Shown here: one piece after another, positions 53,885 to 63,356 of the stretch
Layout of the letters: the number at the start of each line of letters is the position of its first letter
How positions within the stretch are numbered: position 1 is the first letter of the stretch
NCBI GenBank assembly: GCA_963576725.1
Contig: OY755242.1
Coordinates: 62,190,324 to 62,254,323, forward strand
Length of the DNA: 64,000 bases
Reading direction: 5' to 3'
Source: Azorinus chamasolen
Taxonomy: Eukaryota > Mollusca > Bivalvia > Cardiida > Solecurtidae
Position numbers and translations under genes: made by a program
The notes under the pieces: model-generated
What the model was told of the DNA's origin: nothing
The model's input: the letters and a program-made list of their open reading frames with translations, nothing else
The model's database searches: none

Positions 53885-54375
53885 TATTTTGTAGATTTTA
53901 AACCATTAAGATAAATAGAGCATTTGCTCCTTTGGAGCAAATGCTCTATTTATCACAATGGTTTAAAAAAGTGACTTTAACATACTTGTATGCGATGGCA
54001 ATCTGTCCTAGGAGAATCGGCAATTGTCCTGAATCGCAATTAAATATATTATTTCATGAGCGAACAGAGTAGATCCTGATCTGGACCTACTCTGTTAACA
54101 GTTTGCAAAGCCTTAGCCTTATGGAGGAAAGGGTTTACCAAATGCCTTTTCACTTTTGCGAACAGAGTAGATCCTGATCAGACGGCTCCTATAGTTGTTG
54201 TCTGATCAGGGTCTGCTCTTCTTTACTTGACCTGACTGTCAGACATGATATAGATATGATTCTATAGTTCTTTTCAGAGTAAAAAATTCCTTAGAAGGTT
54301 TATATTAACATTCAGCTTATATAAATATTCATGATACATCAATATTTCTTAAATGAATAATGAACAGGGAAAGGG
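53885..54375. mobile_element. Family B hairpin and family A copies
   Basis: 53885-53985: AAACCATTAAGATAAATAGA, GCATTTGCTCCTTTGGAGCA, a B hairpin without its distal flanks. 54055-54140: GCGAACAGAGTAGATCCTGA ... ATGGAGGAAAGGGTTTA, an A copy without apex. 54140-54375: an A copy with GGCTCCTATAGTTGTTGTCT and a GAACAGGGAAAGGG end. Confidence 0.65.
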
Positions 54376-54399
54376 TTTAGATATAATATACATGTAGAT

Positions 54400-55325
54400 C
54401 TATACGGTTATAGTTTCTGCCATGGCAAAATATTCCAGTGTCCATGTGCTTTTACAACAATTAACCTAATTAATATTCATAATCATGATGATGTCATACT
54501 TTCTTACATATAAATTAATATTAATATTCATGGAATAGAGTCTTTATTGACATAAAGTATTGAACATTGTCAAATAAATTATGTCTCTAAACCCATTGCT
54601 ACATGAAATAATGACAATATGAACATTGATTGTAATATTATTCTTGATATAACGTTTAACAGGAATTTTGGTAATGGCAGAAACTTTAATCTATACATTA
54701 TTCTATTAGCAAAAAGAGCAGACCCAATCAAACGGCTCCTAGTCTCCCACATCTGTCTGCTATGGGTATACTCTTTTTGCAAAGATATTCAGCTCTTATA
54801 TATATATATATCACCATCTGGGTGTTGTCAGTCTAGTTCCTTATATACCACTCATACTGTGTTAACCCCTTACTCCATAAATGCGCCTTTCTACACCTTT
54901 GCAAATAGGGTAGACCCACATCAGACAGTTCTTATACAGAGCTCCAAATAAGATGCCTTTACATTTTCAAGAATAGCTCCTTTATTTATCCACCAATTAA
55001 ACCTTATATACTGTGACCACTCTTCAGTAATTTTCTAGACGAGACGATTGTAAAGAGTGGTCACAGTGTAGGGTTTGGTGGTGAAATGACGATTTTAGTA
55101 TTTGGGAACACACCCTTATCTGTACCTCTGCCTATATGAGTCATCTGATCAGGGCATGTTCTATTTGCTTCTGACATAACATACATTTAGCTCTACAGTT
55201 TCTGCTGTGGCCAAAAACCCCTGTTTTAAAAATGCTGTTGCAAAATTTTAAAACTCAACCCATTTATATTCATGTCATATGATAATTTCTTACCATGAAT
55301 ATTCATGGAGTAAAGGCTAAACTGC
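54400..55325. mobile_element. Series of degenerate family A and I elements
   Basis: 54410-54545: A flank (CAGTTTCTGCCATGGC, TAATTAATATTCATAATC). 54707-54785: AGCAAAAAGAGCAGACCCAA/GTATACTCTTTTTGC. 54862-54945: TTAACCCCTTACTCCATAAA with GCAAATAGGGTAGACCCACA. 54985-55130: family I (TATCCACCAATTAAACCTTA ... GAGACGATTGTAAAGAGTGG). 55135-55325: A right half ending CATGGAGTAAAGGC. Confidence 0.55.
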
Positions 55326-55675
55326 TATGATCAAATTTTGATCACTGTGACCATGGCATGACAACTCTGCATGGTTTTACAAACTGAGCATCATCTACGG
55401 GGTCGACAAACAAATACTGATTGCTTGTATCCCAAGTAGTTCATTAGGTTCATTCTGAGACATGTTGGTTGCTCATTTTACAAAACGTTGGGATAGCTTC
55501 TGATAGTCCTTTCTGCTTTTTAATATGTCCAAGTTGTTGACAAACATCATGCTTCAGAGTCCTGCCCATCTCTCTCAGCATGCCAACATATTCTATTTAA
55601 TTATCCGTTTAGAATTACCATCATACTGTCTTTGACTAAATTGTTTTGCAATAAACTGGTACATGTGAAAAAGTT

Positions 55676-55751
55676 GTGACTCGACTGGGACTTGAATCCA
55701 GGGCCTGTGGCTTACCATGCTAACACTCTACTGACTGCGCTATCAAGTCAC
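55676..55751 (-). tRNA. tRNA-like sequence, Thr(GGT)-like, probably pseudogene or SINE head
   Basis: A 76-nt minus-strand sequence. The acceptor pairing GTGACTT / GAGTCAC is complete (one G-T). The A-box-like stretch is TAGCGCAGTCAGTAGAG and the B-box-like stretch is GGATTCAAGTCCC. The stem around TTAGC-ATGGTAA-GCC would place GGT as anticodon. CTTTTT follows within a few bases, as an RNA polymerase III terminator. The anticodon stem has mismatches and there are two extra bases between T-stem and acceptor, so a working tRNA is unlikely. The first 20 bases recur at about 56484-56503 (CACTATCAAGTCACACAGTC), which favours a dispersed SINE. Confidence 0.5.
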
Positions 55752-55907
55752 ACAGTCTAAAGCTTTTCAATGTTCCGACAATCTTTAACCAACTACTGTT
55801 CCATCTGGAGATCAGCAAACACTGGCTGCTAGTATCTAATGTAGTTCAGTAGATTTTAACAATTCGTATATCACAAAGTCAGCACCAGCTGATCAAGCTT
55901 TTCATAC

Positions 55908-56129
55908 TTAGATCAGTATTGGGAAATCTTGTTTGGATGTTGATAAAAATGTTTCATTGATTTGGTCTTGCTTTGTGGCGACAATTACTGTGTTTCGACA
56001 TTGAAAGCTCTTTGTCAATAAAGCAATATTATTCTCCATTTCTGTGGCATTTAAAGCATAGTGGGCTTTGTTAGAAAACTGGCGTGTCAGGTCCCTTGTT
56101 GTTTGGAATCTTGTCGAAATTACTGTCCC
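55908..56129 (-). CDS. Candidate terminal exon of an unrecognised small gene
   Basis: The minus strand is open for 73 codons after a plausible acceptor (TTTTATTTGCAG, ending at 56130). It begins GTVISTRFQTTRDL and continues to ATEMENNIALLTKSFQ, CRNTVIVATKQDQI and LSTSKQDFPILI before TAA. The composition is protein-like, with no repeat family inside and MITEs absent. If joined in phase 0 to the five codons ending at 58684 (MSLKI), the product would be 78 residues. Neither part is recognised. It may equally be an open stretch by chance. Confidence 0.3.
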   Translation of the reverse strand, partial: GTVISTRFQTTRDLTRQFSNKAHYALNATEMENNIALLTKSFQCRNTVIVATKQDQINETFLSTSKQDFPILI

Positions 56130-56223
56130 CTGCAAATAAAATTAATGTTTATGATTAAAATGTATTTCTGGAAATATTTCTTAATCCCGTACACCATAAA
56201 TATTCATATAACAAATAAATAGG

Positions 56224-56415
56224 GGTTATTACGCAGGTGACTAGGTCCGCAACAAACAAATAGCGGTTATTACGCAGGTGACTAAAGCTGCAGCGTGATA
56301 TATTGGCCCGCCACCTTGCAATTGGCCCGAGGGCTTAGCCCGAGTTACTATATCAAGGTAAGGGACTATATCACTCTGCGGCCCTATAGTCACCTGTGTA
56401 ATAACCTGTTTATTA
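56224..56415. mobile_element. Palindromic element (GTTATTACGCAGGTGACTA ends)
   Basis: GGTTATTACGCAGGTGACTA at the left and TATAGTCACCTGTGTAATAA at the right, inverted. The left end is duplicated (56224 and 56265). The inner arms GATATATTGGCCC and the TTACTATATCAAGG/TAAGGGACTATATCACTC segment are also partly palindromic. Confidence 0.65.
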
Positions 56416-56429
56416 CATTTATGGGTCAA

Positions 56430-56990
56430 ATTGGATCTCCATGTACTAGGTGCAATAGATTCTCAAAGGATTGAAAGAATCAGCACTATCAAGTCACACA
56501 GTCATTAGATGACGTCATTATGACGGGTTCATATTATTCAAAACTTGGCGTTGGAAAGAGCGGACAGAGTGCTCTTTTTATTCACCGGTACGTGCACATG
56601 TATTGGGCATGTAAATTTGAATCGAATCGGGTGAGGATTGTCTTTGTAAAAGCCATGGTTTGGGGACTATTCGGTATACTGTGTACGAGAACTTTGATAA
56701 CATTTGCATCATCGGAGCAAAATTAGACCTTCATCGCATATCAGGGTTCTGTTGATATAGATTTAGAATGATTACCTTGGCAGCGGGCACAATATCTGTT
56801 ATTGGCCCGTTGCTAGGTCTGTATTGGTCTGCTCAGACCACACGACTCTATTTTTTTAAATGATATTGGATCATTTATAACGTAAAAATGTTACTATTTA
56901 TAATAACAAATGTAATACATGTAATTACATTTATAGTTGATATTAACTGAATATTTATAATGACACTACAGACAATTCTGTTTTAAACAT
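56430..56990. other. Unassigned interval
   Basis: Includes the truncated SINE-like CACTATCAAGTCACACAGTC at 56484. A 68-codon plus-strand ORF at 56520-56726 matches nothing I know, so I do not call it a gene. Confidence 0.4.
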
Positions 56991-57366
56991 GCTAGAAACT
57001 GTATTATCATCTAAATTATTTCATAACTTAAGCAAACATAGCAGACCCTGATCTGAGAGCTCTTATATTGATATAGATACTATCTGATATGGATATATAT
57101 GCTCTTTGCAAAGGCATTAACCCGTTTCCTTATATAATGTGTCTTCACGCCTATGCAAACAGAGTAGACCCAGATCAGATGGCTCCTATAGGAGCCGTCT
57201 GATCAGGGTCTGCTGTGTTTGCTAATGGAATTTTGTAGACCTTTTCCTTTACTTTCCAAAATGGCTACAATGTTCAACCTTCCATATTTCATATAACTAT
57301 TTTGTTCATGAATATTCAGTATAGGTATTTAAATTTGAAATAAACATAGAACAGGGAAAGGGTTAA
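56990..57366. mobile_element. Degenerate family A and a full A2 MITE
   Basis: 57028-57115 is a decayed A hairpin. 57118-57366 is a full A2 copy (TTAACCCGTTTCCTTATATA ... AACAGGGAAAGGGTTAA) with hairpin GATGGCTCCTATAGGAGCCG and flank AAAATGGCTACAATGTTC. Confidence 0.75.
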
Positions 57367-57579
57367 GAGGCCTGTTGATTGAGTAAATGACTATAAAACA
57401 CTTTACATTTAAAATTGTACACATCATTCACCTTTTTTTTCACAAGCCTAAACGCATATAAATGATACTAAAGCACCTGGCTGGTCAGAATGTCTAACTT
57501 TCTCAGTGTGTATTACCAGGATAACAACAATATAGGAAGGCCTTGTACAAATTTTCTTCAGATTTCACTATATGTCCAT

Positions 57580-58010
57580 AAATTAACCCTTTCTATGTTT
57601 AAATATTCATTTAAGGGTTAATGACATCATTGGTATCATATTATTGGATAATTTTTTTAAATTGCATATTATTAACAAAGGATATTTTGGTACAGACAGA
57701 ACCATAGAATTTGATCTATATAACACAATATTATTATAAGCAAACTGAGCAGACCCTGATCAGACAACTACCATGAGAAATTAGTGCAAAACCATTATAA
57801 CAATGTCTACGAGTAGATCCACGAAAATTACCATTGTACAGTATAAAACCTCTTTAAATTGACCACCAATTTGGCAAAGCATGTCTAATTATGCCTAAAA
57901 GTCAGGTGGTAATTATTTGCAGGTATGATTAGTTTAATTCTTTATGCCTTTGCAAACAGAGTAGACCCAGATCAGATTGCCCCTGCGGAAGATACTGTTC
58001 ATATTTTTGT
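57580..58010. mobile_element. Degenerate family A and E fragments
   Basis: 57586-57775: TTAACCCTTTCTATGTTTAA, AGACAGAACCATAGAATTTG, AAGCAAACTGAGCAGACCCT. 57838-57930: TACAGTATAAAACCTCTTTA (E left half). 57950-58010: GCAAACAGAGTAGACCCAGA. Confidence 0.5.
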
Positions 58011-58309
58011 TTGCCTTGTGATGATAATACATATTATTTCTAAGGTCTAAAACCCCCAAGAAGAATGCCCTTATAAGTTGAAAAAGTACTGAGACGAGTT
58101 TTATTTGTTATTATAACAAATAAAACTGTCATCCCTGTAAGTTTTCAAAACTGGTGCGAAAAATTTACGGGTATAGATTTAATCCAATTCTGTGTTCCGT
58201 AATAACAATTTATAATGATGATCTGGATCCACCTTATAAGTTCATTTTATTGATTGATTGACAGGGAAAATGTAAATTTGATAACAAAAACTCATGAAAA
58301 TAAATAGGT

Positions 58310-58440
58310 GCCGAATCGTCTAGGGTAAATTTTTGGGAGGGGCCGAGTTGACCATGGTGTCGAATCGTTTTGGGGCCGAATTGTCTAGGGACCCGGTTAG
58401 TTTGGTGCAGAGTCGTTCAGAAACCTGACACAGCTGTTGT
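58310..58440. repeat. Short CCGAATCGTCTAGGG-type repeats
   Basis: GTGCCGAATCGTCTAGGG, GTGTCGAATCGTTTTGGGGC, CCGAATTGTCTAGGGACC and GTGCAGAGTCGTTC follow one another. This resembles the repeated end of a DNA element. Weakly supported as a unit. Confidence 0.45.
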
Positions 58441-58683
58441 GCGTCTACTTTGTTCGCAAAGGCGTAAAAAGGCATATTTTTGGAGGAAGGGGTTTAACTT
58501 AAAGTCTCAGGGATGAATAAGTTAAAAAACTTAATAGCGCAGGTGCTGCAGATATTCTTTCACAGCATTGTAATAACTCGGAAGATTCAAGATAATAAAT
58601 CGTGTTCAAGAAAGTCATAGCAGAACTATAAATAAAAGACAATGATAACCTAAGCGTTAATGTTTGTATGTATATGTACTTAC

Positions 58684-58698
58684 GATTTTCAAGCTCAT
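58684..58698 (-). CDS. Candidate first coding exon with strong donor
   Basis: The minus strand reads ATGAGCTTGAAAATC, then GTAAGTACAT, a near-ideal splice donor. The five codons (MSLKI) end in phase 0, which fits the acceptor at 56130. The start context is weak. Another frame across the same DNA reads EFVYQTRILDELEN without an ATG, so the donor could belong to a longer exon. Confidence 0.25.
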
Positions 58699-58834
58699 CC
58701 AAAATGCGTGTCTGGTAAACAAATTCTGCGTAAAGTTTTCATTCTCCTACTCGATTTGCAAACTCCTCACAGTGATCTCCCTTGTCACCACGCCTGCGGT
58801 CTATTAGGGGAGATAACTGCGTTGGAGGTTGCGT

Positions 58835-58885
58835 TTCCCTATGGCGTAAAGTCACGTGATATTCAAAATGGCGGCGATCAATTAA
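58835..58885. promoter_or_regulatory. Possible promoter: E-box CACGTG and YY1-like ATGGCGGC
   Basis: AAAGTCACGTGATATTC is followed by AAAATGGCGGCGATC. AAAATGGCGGC fits the YY1 consensus, which sits at many metazoan transcription starts, and CACGTG is a USF/Myc-type E-box. The surroundings (58740-58870) are free of MITEs and GC-richer than average. It lies about 150 bp upstream of the candidate donor at 58684. Confidence 0.35.
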
Positions 58886-59111
58886 TCAAAAATTGATTCG
58901 TGTATAAGTGAGCATAAATACCCCAATATTATTAATATCGCCTCATTTTAAAAATATTCGTCATATTTGTTGAAAAAATGATCAAATACAGTAACTGCTT
59001 GTCTTAAAAAACGGTCCACGATAGTACTTTTTGTAATAAGTTCAGCTGATTACCTAACTACATTACACATCTGAGTAAATCGTTTCGTGAGGACCGGCTG
59101 ATTTGCTCTCG

Positions 59112-59290
59112 CCGTTTCGGTAGAATTGGTATCTGTGTTAACACAGATCCCAAAAATCGCCATTTCTCCATTATACCCTATACTGTGACCACTCTCTAGA
59201 ATAGTATCTTCGAGTATAGGGTCTGGTGGAGAAATGAAGGAATTATTCTTGAAAATATCTTAATTTACACATCTTATCTGGGGCTCTGTA
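59112..59290. mobile_element. Degenerate family I element
   Basis: AAAATCGCCATTTCTCCATT, ACCACTCTCTAGAATAGTAT, GGGTCTGGTGGAGAAATGAA and CATCTTATCTGGGGCTCTG. The right hairpin arm is deleted. Confidence 0.65.
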
Positions 59291-59370
59291 AAGCCCACCA
59301 CAATGTTCATCGAGATACTCGGCGTACCACCAACATCCACACTTATTGTAGCGCTTATTGTAGCGGTATT

Positions 59371-59522
59371 TGCATACTACGTACTGAAGTTAAACATACA
59401 TAAATAAAGCTTCTTTGGCAAACTGCTGAATCATATATTTATACCTGTTTTATATCGGGAGCATTTGCATACTACATGTACTGAAGTTAAACATACATAA
59501 ATAAAGCTTCTTTGGCAAACTG
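59371..59522. repeat. 56-bp direct duplication
   Basis: TTGCATACTACGTACTGAAG ... TCTTTGGCAAACTG at 59371-59426 recurs at about 59466-59522 with a two-base insertion (CTACATGTACTG). Confidence 0.85.
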
Positions 59523-59738
59523 TTACGCCTTTCTATGACATTGCAAAAAGAGTAGACCCATATCAGAAGGCTTCTTTAGGAGCCGTCTGATCAGTGTCTG
59601 CTCTGTTTGCATATAATAAAGGTATGATTCTAAAGTGTGAATCATGGCCAAAATGTTCTGTTCCTAAGCGTCGTTATAACATTTAATATTTATGACGTCA
59701 TTATTACTTATATGAATATTAATGTAGTAAAGGGTTAA
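59523..59738. mobile_element. MITE family A
   Basis: TTACGCCTTTCTATGACATT ... GTAGTAAAGGGTTAA. The hairpin (about 59540-59610) reads GCTTCTTTAGGAGCCGTCTG. The flank has TTTATGACGTCATTATTACT and ATATGAATATTAATG, i.e. a full TGACGTCA palindrome. Confidence 0.75.
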
Positions 59739-59830
59739 CATATGAAATGTGTTTTTTCTGTAGTTTTAGAGTTTGCAAATAAAATACATGTACCTTGATG
59801 TATATTGTACTGCTCCTACCTGTTTTTATT

Positions 59831-61489
59831 TAGCTCACCAGAGCACAAAGTGCTCAGGATGAGCTTTTGTGATCGCCTGATGTCCGTCGTCCGTCGTCGT
59901 GCGTCATGCGGTGTGCGTCGTGCGTCGTCCCGTGTCAACAATTTGAACCTTTAAAAAAATTCTCCTCTGAATCTACAGGGTTCTCAGCTTTCATCTTTGG
60001 CACATAGCATCATCTGTAGGTCCTCTACAAATGTTATATAAATTATGCCCCTGGGGTCAAAATTGAATCCGCCCCAGGGGTTGCCTTGTTTTCTATAGAA
60101 ATATATAGTAAAAGTTTTAAAATCATCTCCTCTAAAACTGGAAGGCTCTCAGCTTTCATATTTGGCACATATCATCATGTTTAGGTCCTTTACAAAAGTT
60201 ATATAAATTATGGCCCTGGGGTCAAAATTGGTCCCGCCCCAGGGGTGGTCAGTTTTTAATAGAAACATATAGTGAAAACTTTGAAAATCTTCTCCTCTGA
60301 AACTGGATGGTCCTCAGCTTTCATAATAGGCACATAGCGTCATGTTCAGGTCCTTTAGTAAAGTTATATAAATTATGCCCCTGGGATCAAAATTGCCCCG
60401 ACCAGGGGTGGTCAGTTTTCAATAGAAACATATAGTGAAATATTTTAAAATATTCTCTTGTGAAACTGGAAGGTTCTCAGCTTTCATATTTGTCACATAG
60501 CATCATGTTCAGGTCCTCTACAAAACTTTTACAAATTATGCCCCTGGGGTCAAAATTGGCCCCGCCCCAGGGGTGGTCAGTTTCAATAGAAACATATAGT
60601 GAAAACTTTGAAATTTTCTCCTCTGAAACTGGTAGGTTTTCAGCTTTCATACGTGGCACATAGCACCATGTTCAGGTCCTCTACAAATGTTATATAAAGT
60701 ATGCCCCTGGGGTCAAAATTGGCCCCGCCCCATGGGTGCCTTGTTTTCAATAGAAATATATAGTAAAATTTGAATATCTTCTCCTCTGAAACTAGAAGGT
60801 TCTAAGCTTTCATATTTAGCACATAGCATCATGATCAGGTCCTCTACAAAATTTATATGGATTATGCTCCTTGGGTAAAAATTGGCCTCGCCCCAGGGTT
60901 AGCCAGTTTACAATAGAAACATATAGTGAAAGCTTTGAAAATATTCTCCTCTTAAACTGGAAGGTTCTCAGCTTTCATATCTGGCACATATCATCATGTT
61001 CAGGTCCTCTACAAAAGTTATATAAATCATGCCCCTGGGGGTCAAAATTGGCCCAGTCCCAGGGATGGACAGTTTCCAATAGAAACATATTGTGAAGACT
61101 TTGAAAATAGTCTCGTCTGAAACTAGAAGGTTCTCACCTTCCATATTTAGCACGTAGCATCATGTTCAGGTCCTCTTCATAAGTTATATAAATTATATCC
61201 CCGGGGTCAAAATTGGCCCCACTCCAGGGGTAGCCAGTTTTCAATAGAAGCATATAGTGTAAACTTTGAAAATCTTCTCCTCTGAATCTATCAGGTTCTC
61301 AGCTTTCATATTTGACACATAGCATCATGTTCAGGTCCTCTACAAAAGTTATATAAATTGTGCAATTTGGGTCAAAATTGGCCCGCCTCAGGGCCAACTA
61401 ATTTTCTATAGAAACATGTAGTGAAAACTTTTAAAATCTTCTCCTCTGATTGTCTGGTGAGCGCTTCAGAGCCATTCTGGCCCTCTTGT
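59831..61489 (-). mobile_element. Family K tandem-core element, full length, about nine units
   Basis: Right-to-left: hairpin CAAGAGGGCCAGAATGGCTC (61489) and AGCGCTCACCAGACAATCAG. About nine core units of roughly 163 bp follow (the word CTCAGCTTTCAT recurs near 59985, 60147, 60312, 60476, 60638, 60803, 60968, 61131, 61291), then a GACGACGGAC-type tract (59890-59930) and the terminal hairpin GCTCACCAGAGCACAAAGTG ... GAGC at 59832. This is the only copy with both ends in the window. ORFs in it arise from the unit repeat. Confidence 0.85.
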
Positions 61490-61734
61490 ATAATAAAGCT
61501 GTGGTAATTTAAGTTTACCTGCTTAGTTTTTACAGATGTCCTATATTTGATACCATTAACTTTTGCGAAAATGAAAGTACATTTTCCACAAACCAAATAG
61601 GCACGTTAATGCGCAATGAACTGACAACTGTTTTGACCCGTGTTTTAAGAAACTGACAAGGCATTATGTATTGAATTTCTTGTATATACAATAAACACTC
61701 GATACTTTTAGTAAGTAAGAATTGACACCCCTTT

Positions 61735-62290
61735 AGGCAGATGACTGCTTAAAGCAGAGTGAAAGTCATATAGAACGCTCACAGAGGAGTTCTGCCAAGA
61801 ATTAAGTAACCACCTGCCCGTTAACCCATTGCCTTATAGGCTATTTTAGATACAACCTCTTTGAATAAATCTACCGAAAAGGAGCATTAACTAGAGAAAA
61901 GGGAAGTTTTAGAATTTTGTAGTTTGAAACCATTGTGATAAATAGAGCATTTGCTCCTATAGGAGCAAATGCTCTATTAATCACAATGGTTTCACAAAGT
62001 GACTTTTCTAGAGTCGTCAAAAGTCGTCAATATGAGGGAAGGGTTAAGACACATACCTTGTCCCTTAATTGGTTGATTAATACGGAATACAGTTAAACCT
62101 CTCTAAAGTGGAATTCTAGAAGGGAAGTCTTTAGATACTTTTACGCGTGAGGCTGCTTAATGCAGGATGAAAGTCATACAGAAAGATCCTAAAGGAGCTT
62201 TCTACATGACATTCACCCTGCATAATTTAAACTTCCATGAGTATCCAAGATCGATATTAACACCAAATTTAACGTCCGGTTTAGCTAGTT
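61735..62290. mobile_element. Family F relic, MITE family B, MITE family F
   Basis: 61735-61820: GCAGATGACTGCTTAAAGCA, a decayed F. 61820-62047: B, TTAACCCATTGCCTTATAGG ... AGGGAAGGGTTAA, with the perfect palindrome GCATTTGCTCCTATAGGAGC. 62092-62280: F, TACAGTTAAACCTCTCTAAA, hairpin AGAAAGATCCTAAAGGAGCT, right end TAGTTTTCACTGTATA. Confidence 0.75.
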
Positions 62291-62459
62291 TTCACTGTAT
62301 ACTGCACTCTCTGCACTCTCCTCTTTTGAAGGAGACTCCGTCGTCAGTTTTAATATCAGTACTCAGTTGCTGATATGCCTACACTTTTTCCAAGAAGGTC
62401 GAAAAAAGATCAAAAATGACAAAAAAATCAATATTCAGAAATTATTAACTTTATACTTG

Positions 62460-62839
62460 TGTGTGCATGACCCAGATCCTAAAGGAGTCATCTGATAGGG
62501 GTATGCTCTATTTGCCTCTGATATAATATAGGTATGATTTCTAAAGTTTCTGACACGGCCAGACATGTCTGTATTCATCGAGTAAAGGGTTTAATTCGGC
62601 CTACATATTCATTTAACCCATCCCCTCATATTGACGCCAGTTGACGACTCTGTAAATCACTTTTCGAATTCATTGTGATGAATATAACATTTGCTCCATA
62701 TGAGCAGATGCTCTATTTATCACAATGGTTTTAGAATTACAAAATTCTAATTATTTTCCTTTTCTCTAGTTAATGTTCCATTTGGGTAGGTTTATTCAAA
62801 GAGGCTGTATCTAAAAATAGCCTATGAGATAATGAGTTA
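62460..62839. mobile_element. Family A relic and MITE family B
   Basis: 62465-62595: ACCCAGATCCTAAAGGAGTC ... GAGTAAAGGGTTTAA. 62614-62839: TTAACCCATCCCCTCATATT ... GAGATAATGAGTTAA, palindrome CATTTGCTCCATATGAGCAG. Confidence 0.7.
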
Positions 62840-63084
62840 ATCCAAGCTACGCCTCTGAATTTTGCTGTCGATCAGAGTTTGAGCAGACACCAACCTCTTC
62901 CATAGGATAAGGGCGCATTGTTATACAGACCTGTATTTCTATTTCTAAATACATGTACATAGATACGTATACTATTTGATCTGTTTAGAATTTACACCAG
63001 ATAGACAAGTTTTTATACCTATGCAAACAGAGGAGACTCGTATCATACAACTTCAGTTGCAGGAGCTGTCTAATCGGCGGATGA

Positions 63085-63356
63085 AAGGGGAAACAGAAGG
63101 AAAAGAAGAAGGAAAAGCAAGAAGAAGAAAAAGGTGGAGGAGGGGGAAGGGAAGAAAAAGAAATGTTGAATATAAAGAAAAAAGGATAACATGAAATAAA
63201 AACAACAAAACTTAATATTAACGATATAGACGCAAGCTAGACAGGAAGGAAGCAGTAGAGGCGTAAGTGGGTGGAAAACGGAGATAAAGAAGAAGACGAA
63301 AGAACAAATCTAGAAAGCAAATGAAAGTAAAAAGATAAAGGAAAGACAAAGGAATA
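63085..63356. repeat. Polypurine (A/G) tract
   Basis: About 90 bases at 63085-63175 are almost only A and G (AAGAAGAAAAAGGTGGAGGA), with looser purine bias to 63356. The 72-codon ORF across it is a composition artefact. Confidence 0.85.

Noticed and set aside
58660..58896. 78-codon plus-strand ORF
   Set aside because: It crosses the candidate promoter and the antisense donor, and no family is recognised.
62976..63194. Glu/Lys/Arg-rich ORF
   Set aside because: It comes from a polypurine tract.
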